Notes under the pieces: generated by a model
Told to the model about the DNA's origin: nothing
The model's input: the letters and a program-made list of their open reading frames with translations, nothing else
Databases searched by the model: none
Source of the DNA: Dechloromonas sp. H13
Lineage (GTDB): Bacteria > Pseudomonadota > Gammaproteobacteria > Burkholderiales > Rhodocyclaceae
Direction of reading: 5' to 3'
DNA length: 64,000 bases
NCBI RefSeq assembly: GCF_009469615.1
Contig: NZ_SSXX01000001.1
Location: 434,001 to 498,000, forward strand
In this document: positions 47,036-56,893 of the stretch, in pieces
Numbering within the stretch: position 1 is the first letter of the stretch
Layout of the letters: each line of letters opens with the position of its first letter
Position numbers and translations under genes: made by a program

Positions 47036-47875
47036 CTACTTGCCGGAAAGCTTGCGGAACTCGTCTTCCGCGCGGTCCATCTCGACATCCATTTTCGCCT
47101 CTGCAGCCGGGTCGACCGCAACAGGCGCCGCCGGAGCCGGCCGGGAGACGAAACGGGCGGCAAAGATGCCCAGCTCGTAGAGCAGGCACATCGGAATCGC
47201 CAGCGCCAGCTGGGAAACCACGTCCGGCGGCGTCACCACGGCGGCCACGACGAAGGCGCCGACGATGAAGTAGGAGCGCCACTCCCTGAGCTTGTCGACG
47301 CTGACCACCCCAAGCTTGACCAGCACGACCAGGGCCACCGGCACCTCGAAGGCGATGCCGAAGGCGAGGAACATGGTCATCACGAACGACAGGTAGGCCT
47401 CGATGTCCGGCGCCGGTGTGATGCTCTTCGGCGCGAAACCGGCGATGAAGCTGAACACCTGGCCGAAGACGAAGAAGTAGCAGAAGGCCATGCCGAGCAT
47501 GAAGAGCAAGGTGCTGGAAATGATCAGCGGGATGCCGAGGCGCTTTTCATGGGCGTAGAGGCCGGGCGCGATGAAGGCCCAGGCCTGGTAGAGGATGTAG
47601 GGCAAGGCCAGCACGAAGGCAACCATGGCGGTGACCTTGAGCGGCACCATGAACGGCGTGATGACGCCGATGGCGACCATCTTGGTGCCTTCCGGCAGCG
47701 CGGCGGTGAGCGGCGCGGCGAGTATGTCGTAGATGGCGCCCGGGCCAGGGTAGAGGCACAGCGCCCCGAGCACGACACCGACCGCGATCAGGCTGCGCAG
47801 CAACCGGTCGCGCAGCTCGACCAGATGCGAGATGAACGACTCTTCGGGCGCGGATTCGACCTGCGGATCGCTCAT
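47036..47875 (-). CDS. tatC: Sec-independent translocase subunit TatC
   Basis: 279 residues with six helices. N-terminal [17 protein letters not shown] contains the conserved HLxELR motif that reads twin-arginine signals. The C-terminal tail (after about 245) is acidic and Lys/Glu-rich, longer than in E. coli, and its DNA holds a copy of the GTCGACCGCA element (47092-47124). Start overlaps tatB by four bases (ATGA). TatC is the substrate receptor of the twin-arginine export pathway. Confidence 0.95.
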   Translation of the reverse strand: MSDPQVESAPEESFISHLVELRDRLLRSLIAVGVVLGALCLYPGPGAIYDILAAPLTAALPEGTKMVAIGVITPFMVPLKVTAMVAFVLALPYILYQAWAFIAPGLYAHEKRLGIPLIISSTLLFMLGMAFCYFFVFGQVFSFIAGFAPKSITPAPDIEAYLSFVMTMFLAFGIAFEVPVALVVLVKLGVVSVDKLREWRSYFIVGAFVVAAVVTPPDVVSQLALAIPMCLLYELGIFAARFVSRPAPAAPVAVDPAAEAKMDVEMDRAEDEFRKLSGK

Positions 47876-48258
47876 GCGGCGGGTTTGCCCGTGTTGTCGC
47901 CAGTTGCCGGCGGCGAAGGCGGCGTCTGGGTCGCCTGCGCGACCTGTTGCGCGGCGTCCTCGAGTTCGGCAGCCGCCGCCCGGGCCGGCGCCTCGAGCGC
48001 CGAACGGGCGGATTCGTATTCCTTGCGCACCGAATCCTCCAGGGCGCGGGCCGAGTCAGTCACCTGCGACTGCAGTTTTTTCAGTTCGTCGAGCTGAATC
48101 TCGCGGTTGATGTCGGACTTGACGTCATTGACGTAGCGCTGCGCGCGCCCGAGCAGATGCCCCAGCGTGCGCGCAACCTTCGGCAGCTTCTCCGGCCCGA
48201 TGACGAGCAGGGCGACGACGCCGATGACCATGAGTTCGGAAAAGCCGATATCGAACAT
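47872..48258 (-). CDS. tatB: Sec-independent translocase subunit TatB
   Basis: 128 residues. [50 protein letters not shown] shows the membrane helix, FGP-like hinge (here IGPEKLP) and amphipathic helix of TatB. The tail is Ala/Pro-rich. TatB forms the receptor complex with TatC. It lies 71 bases after tatA. Confidence 0.93.
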   Translation of the reverse strand: MFDIGFSELMVIGVVALLVIGPEKLPKVARTLGHLLGRAQRYVNDVKSDINREIQLDELKKLQSQVTDSARALEDSVRKEYESARSALEAPARAAAAELEDAAQQVAQATQTPPSPPATGDNTGKPAA

Positions 48259-48260
48259 AG

Positions 48261-48329
48261 TTGTAGTTGCCGGTTACCAGTCATTAGTCTCTAGCTAAAA
48301 GCTGACGACTAGCGACACGCGACCCGCCA
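48261..48329 (-). repeat. CTAG-rich degenerate short repeats between tatA and tatB
   Basis: CTAG occurs at 48291, 48309 and 48330 (the last overlapping the tatA stop) within units like CGCTAGTCG and AGCTAGAGAC, plus related ACTAATGAC. CTAG is rare in this GC-rich DNA. The stretch has no open frame. Confidence 0.4.
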
Positions 48330-48560
48330 CTAGCTCTTCGTCTTTTCCTTCACTTCGACATCGATGGTCTGTCCGCCGACCTTCTCGGGCGGCGGGGTTT
48401 CGGCCTTCTGGTCGGGCGCGCCGGCGTCCTTCATGCCGTCCTTGAAGCCCTTGACCGCGCCGCCGAGATCCTGCCCGACGTTGCGCAGCTTCTTGGTGCC
48501 GAAGATCAGCAGCACGATGACCAGTACGATCAGCCAGTGCCAGACGGAAAAACTGCCCAT
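48330..48560 (-). CDS. tatA: Sec-independent translocase subunit TatA
   Basis: 76 residues: [46 protein letters not shown] with the membrane helix, FGTKKL hinge and amphipathic helix of TatA, then a charged tail. TatA oligomers make the protein-conducting pore of the twin-arginine system. It lies nine bases after hinT, continuing the his transcript into tat, as is common in Betaproteobacteria. Confidence 0.95.
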   Translation of the reverse strand: MGSFSVWHWLIVLVIVLLIFGTKKLRNVGQDLGGAVKGFKDGMKDAGAPDQKAETPPPEKVGGQTIDVEVKEKTKS

Positions 48561-48569
48561 GATTGTCTC

Positions 48570-48920
48570 CTAGATGCGTTTTAGCATGGGGCCGACCGGG
48601 TCCGGCCCGCCCACGATGTGGATGTGCAGGTGCGGCACTTCCTGGTTGCCGACCCGACCGGTGTTGATGATGACCCGGAAACCGTCCGGGCTGCCTTGAG
48701 CCACCGCAATTTCGTTGGCCCTGGCCAGCATCTTGCCGAGCACCGGCGTATCCTCCGCTGCCGTCGTCGCCAGCGAGGTGATGTGCTTTTTCGGAATCAC
48801 CAGCACATGCACCGGGCGCGCCGGATTGATGTCGTTGAAGGCGAGGATGTCCTCGTCTTCATAGACCTTCTTCGCCGGAATCTTTCCCTCGACGATCTTG
48901 CAGAAGATGCAGTCGCTCAC
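48570..48920 (-). CDS. hinT: HIT-family protein HinT
   Basis: 116 residues from a GTG ([28 protein letters not shown]). The histidine triad is HLHIHIVGG near residues 98-106. HinT enzymes hydrolyse purine nucleoside phosphoramidates. The GTGA overlap with the hisE stop sets the start; the longer upstream frame is only an overlap with hisE. Cys4/Cys7 may bind zinc as in other HIT proteins. Confidence 0.92.
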   Translation of the reverse strand: MSDCIFCKIVEGKIPAKKVYEDEDILAFNDINPARPVHVLVIPKKHITSLATTAAEDTPVLGKMLARANEIAVAQGSPDGFRVIINTGRVGNQEVPHLHIHIVGGPDPVGPMLKRI

Positions 48921-49243
48921 TTGGCGCTCCGGGCCTTCTTCTCGTCGATGCCGGAAATGCCCTCGCGGCGGCGCATTTCCTGCGAAACGTCCTCGATCGA
49001 CAGGCCGTAGAAGGCGAGCAGCACCAGCACGTGGTAGATGACATCGGTCGATTCCCAGACGATGTTCAGGCGCTTGCCTTCCTTGCCGGCCATGATCAGC
49101 TCGGCGCACTCCTCGCCGATCTTCTTGAGGATCGAGTCGGGGCCGCTGGCGAACAACTGGGCGGTGTAGGAAGTTTCCGGGTCGGCATTGCGACGCGAGG
49201 CCAGCGTGTCGGACAGACGGTGCAGGATGTCGTGCGTGCTCAT
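48917..49243 (-). CDS. hisE: Phosphoribosyl-ATP pyrophosphatase
   Basis: 108 residues. [51 protein letters not shown] and [18 protein letters not shown] carry the EEccE-type helices that hold Mg for this enzyme family. It catalyses the second step of histidine synthesis (PR-ATP to PR-AMP). Separate from hisI here. Overlaps hisI by four bases. Confidence 0.95.
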   Translation of the reverse strand: MSTHDILHRLSDTLASRRNADPETSYTAQLFASGPDSILKKIGEECAELIMAGKEGKRLNIVWESTDVIYHVLVLLAFYGLSIEDVSQEMRRREGISGIDEKKARSAK

Positions 49244-49641
49244 TTTGCGTAAATTTCCTTAGGGTCTTTCAAAACCGGATCAGCGGGAACCCAGCGTTCC
49301 CCCTGCAACTCGTTGAAAAAACAGCTCTCGCGGCCGGTATGACAGGCAATGCCGCCGACCTGTTCGATCGTCAGCAGCAGCACATCACCGTCGCAGTCGG
49401 TGCGGATCGCCTTCACTTTCTGGAAATGGCCCGATTCCTCACCCTTGCGCCACAGACGCCGACGCGAACGTGACCAGTATACCGCGTTGCCGCAGCGGAC
49501 TGTTTCCTGCAGCGACTCGCGGTTCATGAAGGCGAACATCACGACACGCCCGTTCTGGTCCTGGGCGATGGCCGGAATCATGCCGTCGGCATCCCATTTC
49601 AGGGCCTCCAGCCACGGCAGCGCGTTGTCGAGATCGGCCAT
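49240..49641 (-). CDS. hisI: Phosphoribosyl-AMP cyclohydrolase
   Basis: 133 residues from [31 protein letters not shown]. Signature residues: [65 protein letters not shown], with the zinc-binding cysteines. It opens the purine ring of PR-AMP. Its ATG shares one base with the hisF stop (TAATG). Confidence 0.95.
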   Translation of the reverse strand: MADLDNALPWLEALKWDADGMIPAIAQDQNGRVVMFAFMNRESLQETVRCGNAVYWSRSRRRLWRKGEESGHFQKVKAIRTDCDGDVLLLTIEQVGGIACHTGRESCFFNELQGERWVPADPVLKDPKEIYAK

Positions 49642-50399
49642 TACAGGCGGACTTCGATGCCGCGCGCCGCCATGTATTCCTTGGCCTGGCGCACGGTGTA
49701 TTCGCCGAAATGGAAGATCGAGGCGGCCAGCACGGCATCGGCGCGGCCCTCGGTGACGCCGTCGGCAAGATGCTGCAGGTTGCCGACGCCGCCCGAGGCG
49801 ATCACCGGGATGCGCACGGCGTCGGACACGGCGCGGGTCAGTGCGAGGTCGAAACCGTTCTTGGTGCCGTCGCGATCCATGCTGGTCAGCAGGATTTCCC
49901 CGGCGCCGAGCATTTCGACCCGCTTTGCCCAGTCGACCGCATCCAGGCCGGTGTCGTTGCGCCCGCCGTGGGTGAACACGTGCCACTTGCCGGGCGCCGT
50001 CTGCTTGGCGTCGATGGCGACGACGATGCACTGCGAACCGACCTTGCTCGAGGCGTTGAACACCAGATCCGGGTCATTCACCGCCGCCGTGTTCATCGAC
50101 ACCTTGTCGGCGCCAGCGTTGAGCAGGCGCCGGACGTCCTCGACCTTGCGCACGCCGCCGCCGACGGTCAGCGGGATGAAGACCTGCTCGGCGCAGGCCT
50201 CGACGATATGCAGGATGATGTCGCGCTGGTCGCTGGACGCCGTGATGTCGAGGAAGGTCACCTCGTCGGCGCCCTGCTCGTCGTAGCGGCGGGCGATCTC
50301 GATGGGGTCGCCGGCATCGCGCAGATCGACGAAGTTGGTGCCCTTGACGACGCGGCCGGCGGTGACGTCGAGGCAGGGAATGATGCGCTTGGCCAGCAT
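49641..50399 (-). CDS. hisF: Imidazole glycerol phosphate synthase subunit HisF
   Basis: 252 residues. TIM barrel from [46 protein letters not shown], with catalytic Asp11 (CLDV) and Asp in [12 protein letters not shown], and phosphate loops [22 protein letters not shown] and ASGGVGN. It forms a complex with HisH and uses the ammonia it supplies. Start ATG overlaps the hisA stop by one base (TGATG). Confidence 0.96.
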   Translation of the reverse strand: MLAKRIIPCLDVTAGRVVKGTNFVDLRDAGDPIEIARRYDEQGADEVTFLDITASSDQRDIILHIVEACAEQVFIPLTVGGGVRKVEDVRRLLNAGADKVSMNTAAVNDPDLVFNASSKVGSQCIVVAIDAKQTAPGKWHVFTHGGRNDTGLDAVDWAKRVEMLGAGEILLTSMDRDGTKNGFDLALTRAVSDAVRIPVIASGGVGNLQHLADGVTEGRADAVLAASIFHFGEYTVRQAKEYMAARGIEVRL

Positions 50400-51139
50400 C
50401 AGAGGTTGCCGGCGTCGGCGGCTTCCTGCGCTGACTTGAAATCGAGCGAACCGTCGTAGATGGCACGGCCGGCGATGGTGCCGACGACACCTTCGCGTTC
50501 GACGGCGCACAACGCCCTGATGTCGTCGAGGCTGGACAGGCCGCCGGAGGCGATGACCGGAATGGTCAGGGCCTGCGCCAGACGCACGGTCGCCTCGATA
50601 TTCAGCCCGGACAGCATGCCGTCGCGGCCGATATCGGTATAGATGATCGACTCGACGCCATAATCCTCATATTTCTTGCCGAGGTCGACGACGTCGTGGC
50701 CGGTCAGCTTGGACCAGCCGTCGGTCGCCACCTTGCCATCCTTGGCGTCGAGCCCGACGATGATGTGGCCGGGAAAGGCGGTGCAGGCGTCGTGCAGGAA
50801 GCCGGGGTTCTTGACGGCGGCGGTGCCGATGATGACGTAGGTCAGGCCGTCGTCGAGGCAACGCTCGATGGTGTCGAGATCGCGGATGCCGCCGCCGAGC
50901 TGGACCGGAATGTCATCGCCGACTTCGCGCAGGATCGACTTGATCGCCGATTCGTTCTTCGGCTTGCCGGCGAAGGCGCCGTTGAGGTCGACCAGATGCA
51001 GGCGCCGCGCCCCCTGGGCCAGCCAGTGGCTGGCCATGGCGGCCGGGCTGTCGGAAAAGACGGTGGCCTGTTCCATCAGGCCCTGCTTCAAACGGACGCA
51101 CTGGCCGTCCTTGAGATCGATGGCGGGAATAATCAGCAT
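50399..51139 (-). CDS. hisA: ProFAR isomerase
   Basis: 246 residues. [20 protein letters not shown] carries catalytic Asp8, [34 protein letters not shown] the first phosphate loop, and [12 protein letters not shown] the second Asp. HisA is the (beta-alpha)8 isomerase that supplies the substrate of HisFH. It lies 34 bases after hisH. Confidence 0.96.
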   Translation of the reverse strand: MLIIPAIDLKDGQCVRLKQGLMEQATVFSDSPAAMASHWLAQGARRLHLVDLNGAFAGKPKNESAIKSILREVGDDIPVQLGGGIRDLDTIERCLDDGLTYVIIGTAAVKNPGFLHDACTAFPGHIIVGLDAKDGKVATDGWSKLTGHDVVDLGKKYEDYGVESIIYTDIGRDGMLSGLNIEATVRLAQALTIPVIASGGLSSLDDIRALCAVEREGVVGTIAGRAIYDGSLDFKSAQEAADAGNL

Positions 51140-51173
51140 GGGGGTCGGATGCGAAGTAACGGCCGAAAGCGTC

Positions 51174-51818
51174 TCAGGGACGCCACGCGACGAAGTTTTT
51201 CAAAAGCTGCAGGCCGTCCTGGGCGCTTTTCTCGGGGTGGAATTGAACGGCGAAGATATTATCCCGCCCCACCGCGCAGGTAAAGGGGACGCTGTACTCG
51301 GTGGTGCCGGTCACCACCGACGGATCGGCCGGCTGCACGCAGTAGCTGTGCACGAAGTAGAAGCGCGCCCCGTCGGCGATTCCCGACCACAGCGCGTGCG
51401 GCTTTTGCTGCAGGCGGTTCCAGCCCATGTGCGGCACCTTGAGGCGCTGGCCGTTGCGGTCGACCATCTTTTCATCGGGAAAACGTCGGACCTCGCCGGC
51501 GAACACGCCGAGGCCGGCGACATCGCCTTCCTCACTGTGCTCGAACAGCATCTGCAGGCCGATGCAGATGCCGAGGAACGGCTTCTCGCGCGCCGCCGCC
51601 AATACCGCCGGGCGCAGGCCGCGGGCGTCGAGTTCGCGCATGCAGTCGGGCATCGCCCCCTGGCCGGGAAAGACGACGCGCTCGGCGCCGGCCACCACGG
51701 CCGGGTCGGCGGTGACGACCACGTCCCGGCCGCCGGCGACATGCTCCAGCGCCTTCGACACCGAACGCAGGTTGCCCATCCCGTAGTCGATGACGGCAAC
51801 GGTTTTGCCAGCGCTCAC
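51174..51818 (-). CDS. hisH: Imidazole glycerol phosphate synthase subunit HisH
   Basis: 214 residues from a GTG that overlaps the hisB stop (GTGA). Class I amidotransferase triad: Cys in [18 protein letters not shown], His in FHPEKS and Glu after it. [18 protein letters not shown] and [11 protein letters not shown] are standard HisH motifs. It supplies ammonia to HisF. Core TGCGGTCGAC also occurs in its coding DNA (51455-51464), in the VDRNG stretch. Confidence 0.95.
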   Translation of the reverse strand: MSAGKTVAVIDYGMGNLRSVSKALEHVAGGRDVVVTADPAVVAGAERVVFPGQGAMPDCMRELDARGLRPAVLAAAREKPFLGICIGLQMLFEHSEEGDVAGLGVFAGEVRRFPDEKMVDRNGQRLKVPHMGWNRLQQKPHALWSGIADGARFYFVHSYCVQPADPSVVTGTTEYSVPFTCAVGRDNIFAVQFHPEKSAQDGLQLLKNFVAWRP

Positions 51819-52402
51819 AGCGACCCCTTGGTCGACGGCATGGCGCCGGCCATACGCGGATCGGGCGTCGCCGCCATGCGCAGGGCGCGGCCGAAGGCCT
51901 TGAAGACGGTTTCCGCCTGATGGTGGGCATTGACGCCGCGCAGGTTGTCGATGTGCAGGGTCATCCCGGCGTGGTTGACCAGGCCCTGGAAGAATTCGTG
52001 GACCAGGTCGACGTCGAACTGGCCGATCATCGCCCGCGTGAAGGGCACGTTGAACTCCAGCCCGGGCCGGCCCGACAGGTCGATGACGACGCGCGACAGC
52101 GCCTCGTCGAGCGGCACGTAGCTGTGGCCGTAGCGGGTCAGCCCATTCTTGTCGCCCCAGGCCCTGGCCAGCGCCTGGCCGACGGTGATGCCGATGTCCT
52201 CGACGGTATGGTGCGCGTCGATGTGCAGGTCGCCCGTCGCCTGGACATCGAGGTCGATCAGGCCGTGGCGTGCGATCTGGTCGAGCATGTGGTCGAGGAA
52301 AGGCACGCCGGTGGCGAACTTGCCCTGGCCGGTGCCGTCGAGATCGAGACGGACGGTGATCTGCGTCTCCAGCGTGTTGCGAGTGATTTCGGCTTGCCGC
52401 AT
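51815..52402 (-). CDS. hisB: Imidazoleglycerol-phosphate dehydratase
   Basis: 195 residues from [26 protein letters not shown], which is the usual beginning of the single-function bacterial enzyme; an ATG 12 codons upstream is possible. Two metal motifs: [22 protein letters not shown] in the first half and [37 protein letters not shown] in the second. First gene of the hisBHAFIE-hinT-tatABC run; 78 bases separate it from the divergent hisC. Confidence 0.94.
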   Translation of the reverse strand: MRQAEITRNTLETQITVRLDLDGTGQGKFATGVPFLDHMLDQIARHGLIDLDVQATGDLHIDAHHTVEDIGITVGQALARAWGDKNGLTRYGHSYVPLDEALSRVVIDLSGRPGLEFNVPFTRAMIGQFDVDLVHEFFQGLVNHAGMTLHIDNLRGVNAHHQAETVFKAFGRALRMAATPDPRMAGAMPSTKGSL

Positions 52403-52480
52403 GGTAAAGGCTGCGAAGGCTTGTGAACGGGGGGTCATGATACCATTTCGGCCCCTGTTTCAGCTTTCCGCGCAAACCCC

Positions 52481-53551
52481 ATGAGTCGCTTCTGGAGCCA
52501 GGTCGTCCGCGACCTCACCCCCTACGTGCCGGGCGAACAGCCCAAGATCGCCAACCTGATCAAGCTCAACACCAACGAGAACCCCTACCCGCCCTCGCCC
52601 CGGGTGCTGGCGGCGATCCGGGGCGAACTCGGCGACGACGCGGCGCGCCTGCGCCTCTACCCCGACCCCAATGCCGATCTGCTGAAAGCGGCCGTCGCCC
52701 GGCGGCACGGCGTCACGGCACAGCAGGTCTTCGTCGGCAACGGCTCGGACGAGGTGCTGGCGCACGCCTTCCAGGCGCTGTTGAAGCACGACGCGCCGAT
52801 CCTCTTCCCGGACATCACCTACAGCTTCTATCCGGTCTATTGCGGACTCTACGGCGTCGCCTACCGCACCGTGCCGCTCACCGCCGATTTCAGCATCGAC
52901 CCGGCCGACTACTGCGGCCAAGCGAACGGCGGCATCATTTTCCCCAACCCGAACGCGCCGACCGGCCGCCTGCTGGCGCTCGACGCCATCGAGCGAATCC
53001 TCGCGGCCAATCCGGATTCGGTCGTCGTCGTCGACGAAGCCTACGTCGATTTCGGCGGCGACACCGCCATCGGCCTGGTCGCTCGCTACGACAACCTGCT
53101 GGTCATCCACACGCTGTCCAAGTCGCGCGCGCTGGCCGGCCTGCGCGTCGGCTTCGCGGTCGGCCACCCGGCCCTGATCGAGGCGCTGGAGCGGGTCAAG
53201 AACAGCTTCAACTCCTATCCGCTCGACCGCCTGGCCATCGTCGGCGCCGTCGCCGCGCTGGAGGACGAGGCGCATTTCGCCGACTGCTGCGCCCGGGTCG
53301 TCGCCAGCCGCGAACGCCTGGTCGGCGAACTGGCCGGACTCGGCTTCGACGTGCTGCCGTCGGCCGCCAACTTCATCTTCGCCCGCCACCCGCAGCGCGA
53401 TGCGGCGGAACTCGCCGGCGCGCTGCGCGATCGAAACATTATCGTCCGCCACTTCAAGCTGCCACGCATCGACCAGCATCTGCGCATCACCGTCGGCACC
53501 GACGACGAATGCCGCGCACTGAGCGACGCGTTGCGCGAAATACTCGCATGA
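52481..53551 (+). CDS. hisC: Histidinol-phosphate aminotransferase
   Basis: 356 residues. Fold-type I PLP enzyme: [61 protein letters not shown] and the PLP lysine in [19 protein letters not shown]. It transaminates imidazole acetol phosphate. It is on the plus strand, divergent from hisB, although Betaproteobacteria usually carry hisGDCB in one direction. This points to a local inversion or insertion. Confidence 0.95.
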   Translation: MSRFWSQVVRDLTPYVPGEQPKIANLIKLNTNENPYPPSPRVLAAIRGELGDDAARLRLYPDPNADLLKAAVARRHGVTAQQVFVGNGSDEVLAHAFQALLKHDAPILFPDITYSFYPVYCGLYGVAYRTVPLTADFSIDPADYCGQANGGIIFPNPNAPTGRLLALDAIERILAANPDSVVVVDEAYVDFGGDTAIGLVARYDNLLVIHTLSKSRALAGLRVGFAVGHPALIEALERVKNSFNSYPLDRLAIVGAVAALEDEAHFADCCARVVASRERLVGELAGLGFDVLPSAANFIFARHPQRDAAELAGALRDRNIIVRHFKLPRIDQHLRITVGTDDECRALSDALREILA

Positions 53552-53763
53552 ACGCACCGGAAATCATCTGGAAACGCCCGGACGGCAGCGTCGTCGCCTG
53601 CACCGAGAAGATCAAGGTGCTGCGCGAGAATCTCGAGGAACTGCGCCAGATGGCGCAGGACGCCTTCGAGGATGCGCTGCTGATGGAATGCGAGGAACAC
53701 CAGATCCGCGCCGTCTTTCAGGAAGTCATCGCCGGCCTGGAAAACCCCTACGCCGGGCGCTGA
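53548..53763 (+). CDS. Small protein of unknown function coupled to hisC
   Basis: 71 residues, [71 protein letters not shown] when spelled out in parts: a short beta start ([16 protein letters not shown]) then two helices rich in Glu/Gln (about 22-48 and 50-64). The ATG overlaps the hisC stop (ATGA), and codon use matches its neighbours, so it is a real translated gene. I recognise no domain. It may modulate or simply travel with hisC. Confidence 0.7.
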   Translation: MNAPEIIWKRPDGSVVACTEKIKVLRENLEELRQMAQDAFEDALLMECEEHQIRAVFQEVIAGLENPYAGR

Positions 53764-53767
53764 CCGG

Positions 53768-53800
53768 CGCTTGCGGTCGACGCCCGGAAACGGTCAAAAA
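53768..53800 (-). repeat. Dispersed GTCGACCGCA element, outer edge of the chrA pair
   Basis: Core GTCGACCGCA (53772-53781) on the minus strand with upstream TTTTTGACCGTTTCC. It fills the whole gap between the small hisC-coupled gene and the chrA stop. Same orientation as the copy at 54870-54903. Confidence 0.65.
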
Positions 53801-54322
53801 TCAGACGAGGCCGAGCAGGCCGAGCACCGCGCCGACGGCGATGAACCACAGCGGATGCAGTTTCGTCCGCAGGTTGGCGACGACGGTCGCCGCCAGCAGC
53901 AGCCAGGCCGCCCAACCGAGGCTCGCCGAGGTCGCGATCAGCGTCGCGCCGGAAAACACCAGCCCGACCGCCAGCGGCGCCACGCCGAGGCTGACCGCCT
54001 GTTGCCAGCGCTTGCCGGAAAAGCTTTCCCAGCGGTCGATCAGCAGGTAGATCAGGATGCTCATCGGCAGGCACATCGCCAGCGTCGCCGCCAGCGCGCC
54101 GGCCAGCCCGGCGACCTCCCAGCCGATCAGGGTGACGACCAGCACGTTCGGCCCGGGCGCGGCCTGGGCGATGGCATAGAGATGGGTGAAAGTGGTGTCG
54201 TCGAGCCAGTGGTGATTGTCGACGACGACGCGGTGCATCTCCGGCAGCAGCGCAGTGGCGCCGCCGAAGGCGACGAAGGAGAGCAGCGCGAATTCGAGGA
54301 AGAGTTCGCCGGCGACGCTCAT
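53801..54322 (-). CDS. Chromate transporter ChrA, half-length subunit (second of a pair)
   Basis: 173 residues. FALLSFVAFGGATALLPEMHRVVVDNHHWLDDTTFTHLYAIAQAAPGPNVLVVTLIGWEVAGLAGALAAT holds the CHR motif FGG and the APGP loop. Short-chain CHR proteins act as pairs that together match one long ChrA. The ATG overlaps the stop of the first half (ATGA). Natural substrates may be sulfate-like anions; chromate efflux is the characterised role of the family. Confidence 0.87.
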   Translation of the reverse strand: MSVAGELFLEFALLSFVAFGGATALLPEMHRVVVDNHHWLDDTTFTHLYAIAQAAPGPNVLVVTLIGWEVAGLAGALAATLAMCLPMSILIYLLIDRWESFSGKRWQQAVSLGVAPLAVGLVFSGATLIATSASLGWAAWLLLAATVVANLRTKLHPLWFIAVGAVLGLLGLV

Positions 54323-54885
54323 TTCCGGCCCAGCTGCCACCAGGCGACGCCGCCGGACAGCAACAGCCCGGCGACCATGACGATCGGCAGCGGCCAGCGC
54401 AGCCAGGCGATGGCGGCGACGGTCAGCGCGGTAAACGGCAGGAAGACGGCCTTGCCCTTGAGCGCCGACCCCATGCGCCAGGCCATCGCGAACAGCAGGC
54501 CGCAGCCGACGGCGGCGATGCCGCGCAGCATGGACTGGGCGATCGGCAGGCTGCCGTAGCGGTCGTAGAGGAGCGCCAGCAGCAGCACGATGGCGAGCGG
54601 CCCGGCGAGCAGCCCGACCGGCGCGATGATGGCGCCGGCGACGCCGCGGTAACGCTTGCCGACGACGACCGCCAGGTTGATGACATTGGGGCCGGGCAGG
54701 AACTGGCAGAGGCCGAGCTGGGTGTTGAACTCGTCCGCCGTCATCCACTTGCGCTGCTCGACCAGCATGCGCCGGGCGAATGGCAGGACGCCGCCGAAGC
54801 CGGAGAGGCCGACCGCGGAAAAGCCCAAAAAAAGCGCCCGGAGGTCCGGGCGGCTTTGGCATTCGGGGGTTGCTGCGGTCGACAC
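54319..54885 (-). CDS. Chromate transporter ChrA, half-length subunit (first of a pair)
   Basis: 188 residues if started at the GTG at 54883-54885. The CHR core is LRALFLGFSAVGLSGFGGVLPFARRMLVEQRKWMTADEFNTQLGLCQFLPGPNVINLAVVVGKRYRG. An ATG 15 codons further up lies inside hisD. The GTG start lies within a dispersed GTCGACCGCA element, and a terminator-like hairpin falls in codons 11-19. The pair is inserted between hisD and hisC, which are normally adjacent in related bacteria. Confidence 0.82.
   Translation of the reverse strand: MSTAATPECQSRPDLRALFLGFSAVGLSGFGGVLPFARRMLVEQRKWMTADEFNTQLGLCQFLPGPNVINLAVVVGKRYRGVAGAIIAPVGLLAGPLAIVLLLALLYDRYGSLPIAQSMLRGIAAVGCGLLFAMAWRMGSALKGKAVFLPFTALTVAAIAWLRWPLPIVMVAGLLLSGGVAWWQLGRK
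54827..54852 (-). terminator. Terminator-like hairpin inside the 5' end of the first chrA gene
   Basis: On the minus strand GCCCGGA pairs with TCCGGGC and is followed by seven T. It could end the hisGD transcript just after hisD, although it overlaps conserved ChrA coding sequence (LRALFLG). Confidence 0.5.
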
Positions 54886-54903
54886 CGTTTTTCGCTCAAT
54901 TTT
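54870..54903 (-). repeat. Dispersed GTCGACCGCA element at the hisD-chrA junction
   Basis: Core GTCGACCGCA at 54874-54883 on the minus strand, preceded by AAAATTGAGCG. It joins the hisD stop to the chrA start and provides the GTG start codon. Confidence 0.65.
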
Positions 54904-56200
54904 CCAGACGGAACTCGGCCGACCGGGCATGCGCCGGCAGGCCTTCGCCGTGCGCCAGCGTCGACGCGATGCGACCCAGGGTCTGCGCGCCGGCCGGCGA
55001 GACCTTGATCAGGCTGGTGCGCTTCTGGAAGTCGTAGACGCCGAGCGGCGACGAGAAGCGCGCCGAGCCCGAGGTCGGCAGCACGTGGTTGGGACCGGCA
55101 CAGTAGTCGCCGAGCGACTCCGAGGTGTAGTGACCGATGAAGATGGCGCCGGCGTGGTGGATCTTCGCCACCCACGGATCCGGGTTGTCGAGCGCCAGCT
55201 CAAGGTGCTCGGGCGCGACGCGATTGGCGATAGCCACCGCCTCGTCCATGTCGCGCACCAGGATGAAGGCGCCGCGGTTGGTCAGCGAGGTTTCGATGAC
55301 TTCACGGCGCGGCATGGTCGGCAACAGCTTCGCTATGCTCGCCTGCACGCGCTCGATGAAGGCGGCGTCGGTGCAGATCAGGATCGACTGCGCCAGCTCG
55401 TCATGCTCGGCCTGCGAGAACAGGTCCATCGCCACCCAGTCCGGGTTGCCGGTGCCGTCCGAGACGACGAGGATTTCGGAAGGGCCGGCGACCATGTCGA
55501 TGCCGACGATGCCGAAGACACGGCGCTTGGCCGTCGCGACGTAGGCGTTGCCGGGGCCGACGATCTTGTCCACCTGCGGCACCGTCTGCGTGCCATAGGC
55601 CAGGGCGCCGACGGCCTGGGCACCGCCGATGGTGAACACGCGGTCGACGCCGGCCAGGCAGGCCGCCGCCAGCACCAGCTGGTTGCGCTCGCCGTCCGGT
55701 GTCGGGACGACCATGATCAGTTCCTTGACGCCGGCGACTTTGGCCGGAATCGCGTTCATCAGCACCGACGACGGGTAGGCCGCCTTGCCGCCCGGCACGT
55801 AGAGGCCGACGCGGTCGAGCGGGGTGATCATCTGGCCGAGCAGGGTGCCGTCGCCTTCGGTGTAGGACCAGCCTTCCATCCGCTGCCGCTCGTGGTAGGC
55901 GCGGATGCGGCCGGCGGCGGCTTCGAGCGCGGCGCGGCGGTCGGCCGGCAGGCCGGCGAGCGCCTTCTGCAGTTCGTCCCTACGCAGTTCGAGGTCGATC
56001 ATGGCCTTGGCGGTCAGGCGATCAAACTTGTTGGTGTATTCGATCACCGCCGCGTCGCCGCGCGCCTTCACGTCGGCCAGGATGGCGGCGACGGTGCGCT
56101 CGATGTTCTCGTCGGCTGCCGCCTCGAAGGCGAGCAGGGTTTTCAGTTTCGACAGGAAATCGGCGTCGACCGTAGACAGACGCTGAATTGCAATGCTCAT
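54896..56200 (-). CDS. hisD: Histidinol dehydrogenase
   Basis: 434 residues from [19 protein letters not shown]; the long upstream frame is only an overlap with hisG. Signature region: [61 protein letters not shown] and [23 protein letters not shown] with zinc-binding and catalytic His/Glu. It carries out the last two oxidations to histidine. The ATG overlaps the hisG stop (ATGA). Confidence 0.96.
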   Translation of the reverse strand: MSIAIQRLSTVDADFLSKLKTLLAFEAAADENIERTVAAILADVKARGDAAVIEYTNKFDRLTAKAMIDLELRRDELQKALAGLPADRRAALEAAAGRIRAYHERQRMEGWSYTEGDGTLLGQMITPLDRVGLYVPGGKAAYPSSVLMNAIPAKVAGVKELIMVVPTPDGERNQLVLAAACLAGVDRVFTIGGAQAVGALAYGTQTVPQVDKIVGPGNAYVATAKRRVFGIVGIDMVAGPSEILVVSDGTGNPDWVAMDLFSQAEHDELAQSILICTDAAFIERVQASIAKLLPTMPRREVIETSLTNRGAFILVRDMDEAVAIANRVAPEHLELALDNPDPWVAKIHHAGAIFIGHYTSESLGDYCAGPNHVLPTSGSARFSSPLGVYDFQKRTSLIKVSPAGAQTLGRIASTLAHGEGLPAHARSAEFRLEN

Positions 56201-56847
56201 GACGATTTCTCCACCGCCCCGGCAAAGGCGTCGATGATCGGTTGCAGGGTTTCGCGCTTGACCTTCAGCGAGGCCTGGTTGACCACGAGGCGCGAGGAAA
56301 TGTCCATGATGTGCTCGCAGGCAACCAGCTTGTTGGCCTTCAGCGTGCCACCGGTCGACACCAGGTCGACGATGGCGTCGGCCAGCCCGGCCAGCGGCGC
56401 CAGCTCCATCGAGCCGTAGAGCTTGATCAGATCGACATGGACACCCTTGCTGGCGAAATGTTCGCGCGCCGTCTTGATGTACTTGGACGCCACCTTGAGG
56501 CGGGCGCCCTGGCGGACGGCGCTGGCGTAGTCGAAGCCCTCGGGGACGGCGACCATCATCCGGCACTTGGCGATCTTCAGGTCGAGCGGCGCGTAGAGGC
56601 CCTCGCCGCCATGCTCGATCAGCACGTCCTTGCCGGCGACGCCGATGTCGGCGGCGCCATACTGCACGTAGGTCGGCACATCGGTGGCGCGGACGATGAC
56701 GACGCGCACGTTCGGCTGGTTGGTCTCGATGATCAGCTTGCGCGAGGTTTCCGGGTTCTCGGCCGGCACGATGCCGGCGGCGGCCAGCAGCGGCAGGGTT
56801 TCGTCGAAGATGCGGCCCTTGGAAAGGGCGATGGTGATGGTCGTCAC
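56197..56847 (-). CDS. hisG: ATP phosphoribosyltransferase catalytic subunit, short form
   Basis: About 216 residues. [55 protein letters not shown] and [15 protein letters not shown] are the catalytic motifs. The short form lacks the C-terminal regulatory domain and needs HisZ, which is not in this window. The start is uncertain: GTG at 56847 matches family length, TTG at 56862 adds five residues; neither has a good ribosome site. TAAAAT at 56878-56883 (minus) may be the -10, giving a very short leader. Confidence 0.9.
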   Translation of the reverse strand: MTTITIALSKGRIFDETLPLLAAAGIVPAENPETSRKLIIETNQPNVRVVIVRATDVPTYVQYGAADIGVAGKDVLIEHGGEGLYAPLDLKIAKCRMMVAVPEGFDYASAVRQGARLKVASKYIKTAREHFASKGVHVDLIKLYGSMELAPLAGLADAIVDLVSTGGTLKANKLVACEHIMDISSRLVVNQASLKVKRETLQPIIDAFAGAVEKSS

Positions 56848-56893
56848 GAGGCGTTTGGCCAAAATAGCGAAAACGCCATTTTAGCAGACCGCG

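Noticed and set aside
49932-49941. Core 10-mer in hisF
   Set aside because: It encodes the conserved Ala-Val-Asp-Trp stretch, so chance plus codon bias explains it.
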